Shown here piece by piece: positions 1 through 9,037 of a stretch of 64,000 nucleotides of DNA. The notes under the pieces were generated by a model. It made no database searches. It saw nothing but the letters and a program-made list of their open reading frames with translations, and was not told the DNA's origin. Within the stretch, counting starts at the first letter, position 1, and each line of letters begins with the position of its first letter. A program made the translations under genes and the position numbers. Source of the stretch: Brachymonas denitrificans (GTDB lineage Bacteria > Pseudomonadota > Gammaproteobacteria > Burkholderiales > Burkholderiaceae_C); assembly GCF_907163135.1 (NCBI RefSeq), contig NZ_CAJQUA010000001.1, positions 1,007,001 to 1,071,000 on the forward strand, in the 5' to 3' direction.

Positions 1-309
1 CGCTGCAGCCGGGGCTGCCGGAGCAGCGGCCGCAGGGGCTGCAGCCGCCGGAGCGGCGCCCGCCACGCCTTCGGTATCGATGCGGGCGATCAGCTGTTCG
101 GCAGTGACCGTGGCACCGTCCTGCTCGATGATCTCGGCCAGCACACCGCCAGCGGGCGCAGGCACCTCGAGCACGACCTTGTCGGTCTCGATCTCGATCA
201 GGATTTCATCAACGGCGACGGCCTCGCCGGGTTTTTTCTTCCACTGCAGCATCGTTGCCTCGGCAACGGATTCGGACAGCTGCGGAACTTTGACATCTAC
301 GATAGCCAT
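1..309 (-). CDS. odhB: 2-oxoglutarate dehydrogenase E2 (dihydrolipoyl succinyltransferase), N-terminal part, cut by left edge
   Basis: E2 transfers the succinyl group to CoA in the 2-oxoglutarate dehydrogenase complex of the TCA cycle (cytoplasm). Only the first 103 residues lie in the window: a lipoyl domain starting MAIVDVKVPQLSES with the lipoylation motif ETDKVVLEV (Lys44), then an Ala/Pro-rich linker running off the edge. VPQLSESV and TDKVVLEV are typical of succinyl- rather than acetyl-transferases. The ATG has an AAGAGAAAG purine stretch upstream. The gene lies 51 bases after odhA on the same strand, so the two are almost certainly cotranscribed; odhL (E3) would be expected beyond the edge. 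Partial only because of the window boundary. Confidence 0.93.
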   Translation of the reverse strand, partial: MAIVDVKVPQLSESVAEATMLQWKKKPGEAVAVDEILIEIETDKVVLEVPAPAGGVLAEIIEQDGATVTAEQLIARIDTEGVAGAAPAAAAPAAAAPAAPAAA

Positions 310-360
310 GATTTTGTTCTTTCTCTTGAATCTTTGAAGTAATTACCAGCGGCGGGCCCA

Positions 361-3234
361 TCAGCGGGTCAGCACGAAGCCTTTCAGGCGGGCGAAGGCA
401 CCTTCGACCAGCGATTTCTGCTGGTCCTGGTGCAGGTGCGCATAACCCACTGCCGGGGAGGCAGAGGCAGCACGACCGGAGTAGCCCAGCTTCTGGCCGG
501 GAGCCATGTTCTCGAAAATCGAGTGCTGCACGAAGAACCAGGCACCCTGGTTCTGCGGCTCGTCCTGGCACCACACCACTTCCTGGCAGTTGGGGTACTT
601 CTTGAGTTCTGTCGAGAAAGCCTTGTGCGGGAACGGATAGAGCTGTTCCACACGCAGGATGGCGACGTCGTTGTCCTTGCGCTCTTCACGCTTCTTGACC
701 AGGTCGTAGTACACCTTGCCGGAGCACACCAGCACGCGCTTGACCTTGTCGGCCTTGTTCTGCACGTCGGCGTTCTGCTCGGGGATGACGGTCTGGAAGC
801 CGCCCTTGGTGAACTCGGACAACGGAGAAGTGGCATCCTTGTTGCGCAGCAGCGACTTGGGCGTCATGATGATCAGCGGCTTGCGCAGATTGCGCACCAT
901 CTGGCGACGCAGCACGTGGAAGATCTGGCTGGCCGTGGTCGGCTGCACGATCTGCATGTTGGCGTCTGCGGCCAGCTGCATGAAGCGTTCCAGACGGGCC
1001 GAGCTGTGCTCGGGACCCTGGCCTTCGTAGCCGTGCGGCAGCATCAGCGTGATGCCGTTGATGCGGCCCCACTTCACTTCACCGGAAGCGATGAACTGGT
1101 CGATCACCACCTGGGCACCGTTGGCGAAGTCGCCGAACTGGGCTTCCCAGATCACCAGCGACTGCGGGTCGTTGGAAGCGTAGCCGTATTCGAAGCCCAG
1201 CACCGCCTCTTCGGACAGGATGGAGTCGATCACGACGAACGGAGCCTGGTTCTCGGAAATGTTCTGCAGCGGGATGTAGATGCCCTCGTCGAACTTCTCG
1301 CGCTTCTGGTCGTGCAGCACGGCGTGGCGGTGCGTGAAGGTACCGCGGCCGCAGTCCTCGCCCGACAGGCGCACCGGGAAGCCGCTGGCGCACAGGGAGG
1401 CAAAAGCCATGTGCTCGCCCATGCCCCAGTCCACCGGGATGTCGCCACGGCCCATGGCCGCGCGGTCATCCAGCACCTTCTTGACCAGCTGGTGCACGTT
1501 GAAGTTTTCCGGCACCGTGGTGATGCGCTCGGCCAGACGCTTCCATTCCGTGACGGGAATGGCGGTGTCGCCGGCATCGGTCCATTTCTTGTCCAGATAC
1601 GGCGTCCAGTCCACTGCGTACTTGCTCTTGAAGTGGCTGAGCACCGGGTCGACCGTGTGGCGGCCTTCGTCCATGGCAGCGCGGTAGGCCTTGACCATGT
1701 CGTCGCCCAGCGTCTCGCCCATGCCCTGCGCAGCCAGCTTGTCGGCGTACAGCTTGCGCGTACCGGGGTGCTTGGCAATCTTGGTGTACATCAGCGGCTG
1801 GGTGAGCATGGGGGTGTCCTGCTCGTTGTGGCCCAGTTTGCGGTAGCAGACGATGTCCAGCACCACGTCCTTGCGGAACTCGCTGCGGTACTCCATGGCC
1901 CACTGCATGCACAGCGCCACGGCTTCCGGATCGTCGCCGTTCACGTGCAGCACCGGAATGTCCATCATCTTGACCACGTCGGTGCAGTACAGCGTCGAGC
2001 GGCTGTCGCGCGGATCGGAAGTGGTGAAACCAATCTGGTTGTTGATGACGATATGCACGGTACCACCGGTGTGGTAGCCACGCGTTTCGGCCAGTGCCAG
2101 CGTTTCCATGACCACGCCCTGGCCGGCAAAGGCCGCATCGCCGTGCACCAGCACCGGCAGCACCTGCTTGCCCTGGGGATCCTTGCGGCGGTCCATGCGG
2201 GCGCGTACGGAGCCTTCCACCACGGGGTTGACGATTTCGAGGTGGGACGGGTTGAACGCCAGGCTCAGGTGCACCGGACCACCTTCGGTGGACACGTCGG
2301 AGCTGAAACCCTGGTGGTATTTCACGTCGCCGCTGGGCAGGTCTTCGGGAGCCGTGTGGTCGAATTCTGCGAACAGGTCGCGCGGCATCTTGCCCAGGGT
2401 GTTGACCAGCACGTTAAGGCGGCCGCGGTGGGCCATGCCGATCACGATTTCCTGCACGCCCTTGGCGCCGGCCTGGTTGATCAGTTCGTCCATGGCCACG
2501 ATGAAGCTCTCGCCGCCTTCCAGCGAGAAGCGCTTCTGGCCCACGTACTTGGTGTGCAGGAAGCGCTCGAGGCCTTCGGCTGCGGTCAGGCGCTCGAGGA
2601 TGCGCTTCTTCTTCTCGGTGTTGAACTGCGGCTTGCCGCGGGAGGATTCGAGCTTCTGCTGCCACCAGCGCTTCTGGTTGAAATCGCTGGTGTGCATGAA
2701 TTCGGCGCCGATGGTGCCGCAGTAGGTTTCACGCAGGGCGTTCAGCAGGTCGCGCAGGGCCATGCGCTCCTTGCCGAAGAAGGTATTGCTGGTGTTGAAC
2801 ACCGTTTCCAGGTCGGAATCGGAGAAATCGTAGAACGCCAGGTCCAGTTCGGGGATGTTGGGACGCTCGCTGCGCTTGAGCGGATCCAGATCGGCCCAGC
2901 GGGTGCCGGAGTTGCGATAGGCTGCAATCAACTGCTGCGCGGCGGTGCGCTTGCGGCCCAGTTCCACGTCAGGGTTGGCAAACACCACCTGGGTGCCACC
3001 CTGCTTGGCGCGCTCGGCAAACGCATTGATGACCGGCATGTGCGGAATGTCGCGGCTGTTGGTTCCGTCGACCGCAGGCAGGTGCTGCAGGTTATCGAAA
3101 TACTCGCGCCAGCTGTCCGGCACGCTGCCGGGATTGGCCAGGTAGTTTTCGTACATTTCCTCCACGTACGGGGCGTTGCCGCCAAACAGGTACGTGTTGG
3201 ACTGATAGGCTTTGAATACCGATGAATCGCTCAT
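361..3234 (-). CDS. odhA: 2-oxoglutarate dehydrogenase E1 component
   Basis: Thiamine-diphosphate E1 decarboxylates 2-oxoglutarate and passes the succinyl group to the lipoyl arm of E2. The 957 residues match the family's usual length (930-960). Visible family features are the N-terminal segment with SNTYLFGGNAPYVEEMYENY, the central IVIGMAHRGRLNVLVNTLGK block, the ThDP/Mg region around VHGDAAFAGQGVVMETL followed by IVINNQIGFTT, and the C-terminal LLPHGYEGQGPEHSSARLER segment. The start is supported by a GGAGG ribosome site 10 bases upstream, which abuts a hairpin (see the leader entry). First gene of the odhA-odhB unit. A 260-base gap separates it from prpE, so it probably has its own promoter. 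Confidence 0.97.
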   Translation of the reverse strand: MSDSSVFKAYQSNTYLFGGNAPYVEEMYENYLANPGSVPDSWREYFDNLQHLPAVDGTNSRDIPHMPVINAFAERAKQGGTQVVFANPDVELGRKRTAAQQLIAAYRNSGTRWADLDPLKRSERPNIPELDLAFYDFSDSDLETVFNTSNTFFGKERMALRDLLNALRETYCGTIGAEFMHTSDFNQKRWWQQKLESSRGKPQFNTEKKKRILERLTAAEGLERFLHTKYVGQKRFSLEGGESFIVAMDELINQAGAKGVQEIVIGMAHRGRLNVLVNTLGKMPRDLFAEFDHTAPEDLPSGDVKYHQGFSSDVSTEGGPVHLSLAFNPSHLEIVNPVVEGSVRARMDRRKDPQGKQVLPVLVHGDAAFAGQGVVMETLALAETRGYHTGGTVHIVINNQIGFTTSDPRDSRSTLYCTDVVKMMDIPVLHVNGDDPEAVALCMQWAMEYRSEFRKDVVLDIVCYRKLGHNEQDTPMLTQPLMYTKIAKHPGTRKLYADKLAAQGMGETLGDDMVKAYRAAMDEGRHTVDPVLSHFKSKYAVDWTPYLDKKWTDAGDTAIPVTEWKRLAERITTVPENFNVHQLVKKVLDDRAAMGRGDIPVDWGMGEHMAFASLCASGFPVRLSGEDCGRGTFTHRHAVLHDQKREKFDEGIYIPLQNISENQAPFVVIDSILSEEAVLGFEYGYASNDPQSLVIWEAQFGDFANGAQVVIDQFIASGEVKWGRINGITLMLPHGYEGQGPEHSSARLERFMQLAADANMQIVQPTTASQIFHVLRRQMVRNLRKPLIIMTPKSLLRNKDATSPLSEFTKGGFQTVIPEQNADVQNKADKVKRVLVCSGKVYYDLVKKREERKDNDVAILRVEQLYPFPHKAFSTELKKYPNCQEVVWCQDEPQNQGAWFFVQHSIFENMAPGQKLGYSGRAASASPAVGYAHLHQDQQKSLVEGAFARLKGFVLTR

Positions 3235-3239
3235 CTTGC

Positions 3240-3285
3240 GCTTACCTCCGTGCCCCTGCAGGGCACATTAGCTGGTTGGGAAAAC
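3240..3285 (-). promoter_or_regulatory. odhA 5' leader hairpin next to the ribosome site; candidate sucA RNA motif
   Basis: Reading the minus strand, a 6-bp stem (GTGCCC/GGGCAC, plus-strand 3250-3266) is followed directly by the GGAGG Shine-Dalgarno (3245-3249), 10 bases before the odhA ATG. A conserved RNA called the sucA motif is known in Burkholderiales leaders of sucA/odhA and includes sequence resembling the ribosome site; position and layout agree. I recall the motif only in outline and could not align it, so the identity is inference. Its ligand, if any, is unknown to me. Confidence 0.5.
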
Positions 3286-3458
3286 CTTCCGCGACACGGC
3301 TGAACCGGTTGGCGGATGCGACAGTGACTGGGAAGGATGTGCGGAACGCGTACGCGTTGCGCCGAACTGGGGAGTGCAACCTCACGAGTCAGGCGAGTAT
3401 TGTGCCACCGTTTGACTGACCACGCGCTTACTTTGCGCATGATCCGACGCTGGCCGCA

Positions 3459-3482
3459 AGGCAGGCTGTTGCCAGCCTGCCT
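3459..3482. repeat. inverted repeat downstream of prpE
   Basis: AGGCAGGCT (3459-3467) is the exact reverse complement of AGCCTGCCT (3474-3482), with a 6-base loop. It begins 13 bases past the prpE stop codon. No T-run follows on the minus strand, so it may be a 3'-end stabiliser or weak terminator. Confidence 0.4.
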
Positions 3483-3494
3483 GCCTTTCTGGGG

Positions 3495-5429
3495 TCAGAC
3501 CATGCTCTTGATGGCCATCAGCGAAGACGGGTCGTCAATCGTGGTCAGGTCTCCCGGGTCGCGGCCTTCGGCCACGGCCTGCAGCGCGCGGCGCAGCAGC
3601 TTGCCGCTGCGCGTCTTGGGCAGGGCCGTCACGATCATGACGCGTGCCGGACGCGCCACCGCACCCAGGTCGCCATCGACCTGGCGCATGATTTCCTGCT
3701 CCATTTTCTTGACGCCTTCGGGCGTGTCCAGACCTTCGGAAGACTTGGCCGTGACGAAGGCGAGAGCCACCTGGCCCTTGACGTCGTCGGCCACCCCCAC
3801 CACGGCCGCTTCGGCCACGTTGGGGTGAGCGGCAATGCTCTCCTCGATCTCGCGCGTGCCCAGACGGTGGCCGGCAACGTTGATCACGTCGTCGGTGCGG
3901 CCCAGGATGAAGTAGTAGCCATCGGCATCACGGCGCGCCCAGTCATAGGTGCTGTACACCCAGCGGCCTTCGCCCGTGGCGGCGTCTTCCATCTTGTTCC
4001 AGTAGGTGCTGACGAAACGCTTGTCGTCGCCCCACACGGTTTGCAGGCAGCCGGGAGGCAGCGGGCCCTCGACCACCAGCACGCCCTTGGCATCATCGCC
4101 CTCGACGGCCAGGCCGGTTGCCTCATCCACCAGGCGCACGTTGTAGCCATAGGTGGGAAAGCCCGGGCTGCCGAAGCGCGGCTGGTTTTTCTCGACGCCG
4201 TCAATGCCGTTGGAGATGCCCAGAATAGGCCAGCCGGTTTCGGTCTGCCAGTAGTTGTCGATGATCGGCTTGCCATTCAGGCCATCGGAAATCCACTTGG
4301 CCGTGGGCTCATCCAGCGGCTCACCGGCCAGGAACAGGGCCTTGAGGCTGGAGAGATCGTGCTTGGTGAGGTGCGCGGGGTCCTGCTTCTTGAGCACGCG
4401 GATGGCCGTAGGCGCGCTGAACATGACGCTGACCTTGTACTTGTCGACCAGGCGCCACCAGATGCCGCCGTCGGGCTGGTGATCAAAGCCCTGCGTGGGC
4501 AGGCCTTCGTACATGATGGTGGCCATGCCGCCCAGCAGCGGGCCATAGATGATGTAGCTGTGACCCACCACCCAGCCGATGTCGCTGGTGGAGAAGAAGG
4601 TTTCGCCGGGCTGGCCGCCGTAGATGTAGGGAATGCTGGTTGCCAGCGCCACGGCGTAGCCGCCCGTGTCCCGCTGCACGCCCTTGGGCTTGCCGGTGGT
4701 GCCGCTGGTGTACAGGGTGTAGCTCGGAGCGGTGGAGTCGAGCCAGACGCAAGGCACCTGTGCGTCCATGTGTCTGGCACGCAGATCACCCCACAATACG
4801 TCGCGGCCTTCGACCAGATTCATGGGGGTCAGGCCACGATCGACGAGCAGCACGGCGGCCGGCTTGTGCTGCGCCAGGTTGATGGCTTCGTCCAGCAGAG
4901 GCTTGTAGGGCACGGGCTTGGCGCCGCGGGAACCCCCGTCTGCACTCACGATGACCTTGGGCTGCGCATCGTCGATGCGGGTGGACAGGGAGCCGGAAGC
5001 AAAGCCTCCGAACACGACCGAGTGAATGGCGCCGATACGGGTGCAGGCCAGCATGGCAAAGCAGGCCTCGGCGATCATCGGCATGTAGATCAGCACGCGA
5101 TCGCCCTGCTGCACGCCCAGATCCAGCAGCGTGGCGGCCATGCGCTCGACTTCACGCTGCAGCTCGGAGAAGCTATAGGTCTTTTCGGTATTGGTTTCGG
5201 TGGAAACCGCGATCAGGGCGGCATCGTTGGGGCGCTTGGCAGCGTGGCGATCCACCGCGTTGTGGCAGATGTTGGTCTTGCCGCCGACGAACCAGCGGGC
5301 AAACGGCGGGTTGCTGTAGTCGCAGATCTGCTGGGGCGGGGTTTCCCAGTCAATGCGCTTGGCCTGCTCTGCCCAGAAGGCGTCGCGGTTGTCCAGAGAC
5401 TGTTGATGGAAGTCTGCGTAACTCTGCAT
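3495..5429 (-). CDS. prpE: propionyl-CoA synthetase (propionate-CoA ligase)
   Basis: ANL-superfamily adenylate-forming enzyme that activates propionate with ATP and CoA in the cytoplasm. 644 residues (PrpE about 630; acetyl-CoA synthetase about 650). PrpE is favoured over Acs by NYWQTETGWPI and the C-terminal EGRDPGDLTTIDDPSSL block. Other marks are the TSGTTGKPKGVQRDTGG phosphate loop, YSTYDWARRDADGYYF, and RSGK with the acetylatable catalytic Lys610. The frame is open further upstream, but the ATG at 5429 has an AAGGAG ribosome site and gives the right family N-terminus. It is not in a prpBCD cluster here; it stands alone upstream of odhA, in line with propionate feeding succinyl-CoA/TCA metabolism. 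Confidence 0.92.
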   Translation of the reverse strand: MQSYADFHQQSLDNRDAFWAEQAKRIDWETPPQQICDYSNPPFARWFVGGKTNICHNAVDRHAAKRPNDAALIAVSTETNTEKTYSFSELQREVERMAATLLDLGVQQGDRVLIYMPMIAEACFAMLACTRIGAIHSVVFGGFASGSLSTRIDDAQPKVIVSADGGSRGAKPVPYKPLLDEAINLAQHKPAAVLLVDRGLTPMNLVEGRDVLWGDLRARHMDAQVPCVWLDSTAPSYTLYTSGTTGKPKGVQRDTGGYAVALATSIPYIYGGQPGETFFSTSDIGWVVGHSYIIYGPLLGGMATIMYEGLPTQGFDHQPDGGIWWRLVDKYKVSVMFSAPTAIRVLKKQDPAHLTKHDLSSLKALFLAGEPLDEPTAKWISDGLNGKPIIDNYWQTETGWPILGISNGIDGVEKNQPRFGSPGFPTYGYNVRLVDEATGLAVEGDDAKGVLVVEGPLPPGCLQTVWGDDKRFVSTYWNKMEDAATGEGRWVYSTYDWARRDADGYYFILGRTDDVINVAGHRLGTREIEESIAAHPNVAEAAVVGVADDVKGQVALAFVTAKSSEGLDTPEGVKKMEQEIMRQVDGDLGAVARPARVMIVTALPKTRSGKLLRRALQAVAEGRDPGDLTTIDDPSSLMAIKSMV

Positions 5430-5572
5430 GAGGGCTCCTTGTGTCCGTATTTTTATCTGCAGCATTATGTGACATCTTTTCTTGCGCGCGGCTGACACTC
5501 CAGAGGAGAAATGCTGCTTTCGTGGGCGCGCAAAAGCAGAAACCGGGTTAGTCCTTAGACCCGGCCGAATGC

Positions 5573-6175
5573 TTACTTGATGAGGGCCAGCACATCGCGG
5601 AATTGCGGATGCTCGGCAGTGCGCATCCATTCGAAGGCCACCATCTCGGTGGTCACCAGTTCGGCGCCGGCGGTGGCCAGGCGATCGAAGCCGGCATCGC
5701 GGTTGCGCTCGGTGCGGGAACTGCAGGCGTCGGTCACGACCCAGACGTCGAACTCGTCCTCCAGCAGGCCCAGGGCGGTCTGCATCAGGCAGACATGTGC
5801 CTCGCAGCCGGCGATCACGATGGTGTTGCGCTCGGCCGGCTTGTCGATGTTCTTCTGCAGGTGGCGCGGCAGGCTGCGTGCATTGCCCGAAACCGGCCGT
5901 GCCGGCGGACGCAGTGCGTCGGACAGGCCATCCTCGCAGGCATTGAAGTACATCTTGGACAGGGTCTTGTCGCACAGCTCGCGCACCTCGGGCGCATTCG
6001 GGCCCAGGCGCGAGGGGTTCTCTTCGGTGCCCCAGACGGGGACTTGCAGCATGCGGGCGATCTTGCCGAGGCGGACGGCGTTGCGCACCACCATGTCGCC
6101 TTCGTGGATGAAAGGCATGAGGCGTTCCTGGTAATCGACCAGGACGAGCTGGGATTCTTCGACGTTGAGCAGCAT
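5573..6175 (-). CDS. isochorismatase-family cysteine hydrolase (YcaC-like)
   Basis: Cysteine hydrolase of the isochorismatase/nicotinamidase superfamily; substrate not predictable. 200 residues. The expected catalytic triad is visible: Asp14 in LVLVDYQERL, Lys74 in LSKMYFNAC, and Cys129 in AGCEAHVCLMQTALGL. The family's cis-peptide region is the GCEAHVC segment. The start at 6175 is chosen because AAGGA lies 8 bases upstream; an ATG 39 bases further out lacks a ribosome site. No signal peptide. It precedes prpE on the same strand with a 143-base gap, so cotranscription is uncertain. Many such proteins are annotated only as hydrolases, and I would not assign isochorismatase activity. Confidence 0.85.
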   Translation of the reverse strand: MLLNVEESQLVLVDYQERLMPFIHEGDMVVRNAVRLGKIARMLQVPVWGTEENPSRLGPNAPEVRELCDKTLSKMYFNACEDGLSDALRPPARPVSGNARSLPRHLQKNIDKPAERNTIVIAGCEAHVCLMQTALGLLEDEFDVWVVTDACSSRTERNRDAGFDRLATAGAELVTTEMVAFEWMRTAEHPQFRDVLALIK

Positions 6176-6447
6176 GGGCGTGTCCTTCTGTTCTGGTTCA
6201 TTCGGGGTATCCATGGGATTATGGGCTGCTTTTCCCCTGCCCGTCCCGATGCGGCCTAGCGGATATCCCCTACGCACTTTGAGCGCAGGCATATATCACA
6301 AATCCTGACAAGGGATTGACGAAAAAGGGTACTGTCAGGCTTGTTTCAGGAAAAAATGGTCTTTTGATACAAAAAAGCGGGTAAAAGTCGGTTATCTCTG
6401 TGTATCCGTGTCGGATTTCACCTACATGTCCGATAAACTACGCTCCC

Positions 6448-7029
6448 ATGAAGAAATTGCCTGTCCTCCTGTTCGTGGGTCTGTTCGCTTCCGTGGCCCA
6501 TGCTTCCCCCTCCGATGAACTTGACAGCTTCCTCCAGGAACGCAGGATCAGCTCCCAGATCCAGAACGTAGGACAGAACGTACGCAATACCGCGTCCGAC
6601 CTGGTCAGCACGGCCATGGGCTTCATCGGTGTGCCGTACCGATATGGCGGCACCTCGGCCGAATCCGGCTTCGACTGCAGCGGCTTTGTTCGCGCCACCT
6701 ATGAAAAGACGCTGGGTCAGGTGCTGCCCCGTCGTGCTGCCGATCAGGCCGCGGCCACCCAGAGCATCTCCCGCTCCGAGCTGCGTCCGGGTGACCTGGT
6801 GTTCTTCAATACCATGCGTCGCGCCTTCAGCCATGTGGGCATCTACGTGGGCGACGGCAAGTTCATCCACGCGCCCCGCTCCGGCGCCCGCGTACGCGTG
6901 GAAAGCATGGATGGCAGCTATTGGTCTTCCCGCTTCAACGGCGCCCGTCGCGTTCCGGGCAGCGAAGGCGTGGCCGGCACCATCACCACGAAGACGGCAT
7001 TCGATATTGCCTCGCAGATGGGCAACTGA
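6448..7029 (+). CDS. secreted NlpC/P60 peptidoglycan endopeptidase
   Basis: Probable murein peptidase cleaving stem peptides in the periplasm. 193 residues: signal peptide MKKLPVLLFVGLFASVAHA, a short charged linker (20-50), then one NlpC/P60 domain (about 50-160). The catalytic triad is visible as Cys77 (GFDCSGFVRATYE), His129 (AFSHVGIYVGDG) and His141 (FIHAPRSGARVRV). No lipobox and no SH3 domain, so it is the short soluble Spr/YafL-like type. An in-frame ATG 48 bases upstream would spoil the signal peptide, so this start is preferred. Single-gene unit, divergent from the isochorismatase gene and followed by a hairpin. Confidence 0.92.
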   Translation: MKKLPVLLFVGLFASVAHASPSDELDSFLQERRISSQIQNVGQNVRNTASDLVSTAMGFIGVPYRYGGTSAESGFDCSGFVRATYEKTLGQVLPRRAADQAAATQSISRSELRPGDLVFFNTMRRAFSHVGIYVGDGKFIHAPRSGARVRVESMDGSYWSSRFNGARRVPGSEGVAGTITTKTAFDIASQMGN

Positions 7030-7059
7030 TCGCCCGGCGGCTTCACAGTTTCTTCACAC

Positions 7060-7084
7060 GAAAGCGACCCTGGTGGTCGCTTTC
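7060..7084 (+). terminator. probable terminator of the NlpC/P60 gene
   Basis: GAAAGCGACC (7060-7069) pairs with GGTCGCTTTC (7075-7084): a 10-bp stem 30 bases after the stop codon, followed by CTGTTTCTGG, a poor T-tract. Either a weak intrinsic terminator or a 3' stabiliser. Confidence 0.55.
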
Positions 7085-7108
7085 CTGTTTCTGGAGCGGC
7101 AGGACATG

Positions 7109-7142
7109 AAAAACGCCGGCAGCCCTGGGGCGACCGGCGTTT
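7109..7142 (-). terminator. intrinsic terminator of the aceE-aceF-lpdA operon
   Basis: On the minus strand a 9-bp stem (AAACGCCGG/CCGGCGTTT; plus-strand arms 7111-7119 and 7134-7142) ends in five Ts (plus-strand A-run 7109-7113). It lies 22 bases beyond the lpdA stop. Confidence 0.75.
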
Positions 7143-7164
7143 CTTCTGTCAGGTCTTTCCGTAC

Positions 7165-9027
7165 TTACTTGCGCCTCTGCGGCGGCAAGTCGGTACAGCT
7201 GCCATGCGCGGCTTCCGCTGCCATGCCGATGCTTTCGCCCAGCGTGGGATGCGGATGGATGGTCTTGCCAATGTCGACCGCATCGGCCCCCATCTCGATC
7301 GCCAGTGCGATTTCGCCTATCATGTCGCCCGCATGCGTGCCGACGATACCGCCACCGACGATGCGGTGCGTTTCCTCGTCGAACAGCAGCTTGGTGAAGC
7401 CTTCGTCGCGGCCATTGGCGATAGCGCGGCCGGAGGCCGACCACGGGAACAGGCCCTTGCTGACCTTGATGCCCTGTGCCTTGGCCTGCTCCTCGGTGAG
7501 GCCGACCCAGGCCACTTCGGGATCGGTGTAGGCCACGCTGGGAATCACGCGGGCATCGAAGGCGGCGGCTGCCAGATCCTTGTCACCCTTGAGTTCCCCT
7601 GCAATGACTTCGGCTGCCACATGGGCTTCATGCACCGCCTTGTGCGCCAGCATGGGCTGGCCGACGATGTCGCCGATGGCGAAGATATGCGGCACGTTGG
7701 TGCGCATCTGCACGTCGACCGAGATGAAGCCGCGGTCGCTGACGGACACGCCCGCCTTGTCGGCAGCGATCTTCTTGCCGTTGGGACTGCGGCCCACGGC
7801 CTGCAGCACCAAATCGTAGGTTTGCGGAGCCGGAGCCTGGCCGCCCTCTTCCGCTGGTGCAAACGTCACCTCGATGCCCGCTTCGGTCGCCTTGGCAGCC
7901 ACCGTCCTGGTCTTGAGCATGATGTTGTCGAAACGGTGGGCGTTCATCTTCTGCCAGACCTTGACCAGATCGCGGTCGGCGCCCTGCATCAGGCCGTCCA
8001 GCATCTCGACCACGTCCAGACGCGCGCCCAGCGTGCTGTACACCGTACCCATTTCCAGGCCGATGATGCCGCCGCCGAGGATCAGCATGCGCTTGGGCAC
8101 TTCCTTGAGCGCCAGCGCACCGGTGCTGTCGACCACGCGCGGATCTTCGGGCATGAAGGGCAGGCGCACGGCCTGGCTGCCAGCGGCAATGATGCACTTC
8201 TGGAAGCCGATGGTGGTGATCTTGCCCGTCTTTTCCTGGCTGGTGCCGGTGGTTTCCTCGACCTGCACATGGTTGGGGCTGACGAAGGCGCCGTAGCCGC
8301 GTACCACGGTGACCTTGCGCATCTTGGCCATGGCGGCGAGGCCGCCAGTGAGCTTGCCGATGACTTTTTCCTTGTGGCCACGCAGCTTGTCGATGTTGAC
8401 GACCGGTTTGCCGAATTCCACGCCGAGGTCGGCCATGTGGCTGACTTCGTCCATGACGGCTGCCACGTGCAGCAGTGCCTTGGACGGGATGCAGCCCACG
8501 TTCAGGCAGACGCCGCCCAGGGTGGCATAGCGCTCGACAAGCACCACATTCAGGCCCAGATCGGCGGCGCGGAAAGCGGCGCTGTAGCCACCGGGGCCGC
8601 CGCCCAGCACCAGCACGTCGCATTGCTGGTCGACCTGGCCGGTGTAGCTGGAAGCTGCGGGCGCTGGCGCAGATGCGTCTGGCGTGGACGCGGCAGCAGA
8701 GCCGGCGGCCCCGCCTGCCTGGGCAGGGACGGCACTGGCCGTGGCTGCCGCTGTCTGTCCAGCCGCCGGAGCAGCGGCCGCACCCTGCTCCTGCACCTCC
8801 AGCGTCAGCAGCACGGAGCCTTCGCTGACCTTGTCGCCCAGTTGCACCGCCAGTGACTTGACCACGCCGGCATGGCTGGACGGGATTTCCATCGAGGCCT
8901 TGTCGCTTTCGACAGTGACCAGGCTCTGCTCCACCTTGATGGTGTCGCCGGGCTTGACCAACACCTCGATCACGGCCACTTCGGCGAAATCGCCGATATC
9001 GGGAACCTTGACTTGCACTTCGCTCAT
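7165..9027 (-). CDS. lpdA: dihydrolipoamide dehydrogenase (E3) with N-terminal lipoyl domain
   Basis: FAD flavoprotein that reoxidises the dihydrolipoyl arm of pyruvate dehydrogenase with NAD+. 620 residues: an N-terminal lipoyl domain (1-78, Lys43 in ESDKASME), an Ala/Pro/Gly-rich flexible linker (about 80-125), then the E3 core with the FAD fingerprint GGGPGGYSAAFRAADLG, the redox disulfide GGVCLNVGCIPSK, the NAD fold GGGIIGLEMGTVY, and the C-terminal HPHPTLGES (active base probably His593, Glu598). A lipoyl domain on E3 is common in betaproteobacteria and marks the PDH-dedicated E3. TAAGGAG precedes the ATG, which lies 10 bases after the aceF stop: last gene of the aceE-aceF-lpdA operon. 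Confidence 0.97.
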   Translation of the reverse strand: MSEVQVKVPDIGDFAEVAVIEVLVKPGDTIKVEQSLVTVESDKASMEIPSSHAGVVKSLAVQLGDKVSEGSVLLTLEVQEQGAAAAPAAGQTAAATASAVPAQAGGAAGSAAASTPDASAPAPAASSYTGQVDQQCDVLVLGGGPGGYSAAFRAADLGLNVVLVERYATLGGVCLNVGCIPSKALLHVAAVMDEVSHMADLGVEFGKPVVNIDKLRGHKEKVIGKLTGGLAAMAKMRKVTVVRGYGAFVSPNHVQVEETTGTSQEKTGKITTIGFQKCIIAAGSQAVRLPFMPEDPRVVDSTGALALKEVPKRMLILGGGIIGLEMGTVYSTLGARLDVVEMLDGLMQGADRDLVKVWQKMNAHRFDNIMLKTRTVAAKATEAGIEVTFAPAEEGGQAPAPQTYDLVLQAVGRSPNGKKIAADKAGVSVSDRGFISVDVQMRTNVPHIFAIGDIVGQPMLAHKAVHEAHVAAEVIAGELKGDKDLAAAAFDARVIPSVAYTDPEVAWVGLTEEQAKAQGIKVSKGLFPWSASGRAIANGRDEGFTKLLFDEETHRIVGGGIVGTHAGDMIGEIALAIEMGADAVDIGKTIHPHPTLGESIGMAAEAAHGSCTDLPPQRRK

Positions 9028-9037
9028 CTTCAGCTCC

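Noticed and set aside
430-3225. Very long open frame on the plus strand across odhA
   Set aside because: It is antisense to a fully conserved gene. High-GC codon use keeps the opposite frame open; the translation is His/Val/Gln-rich with no motif.
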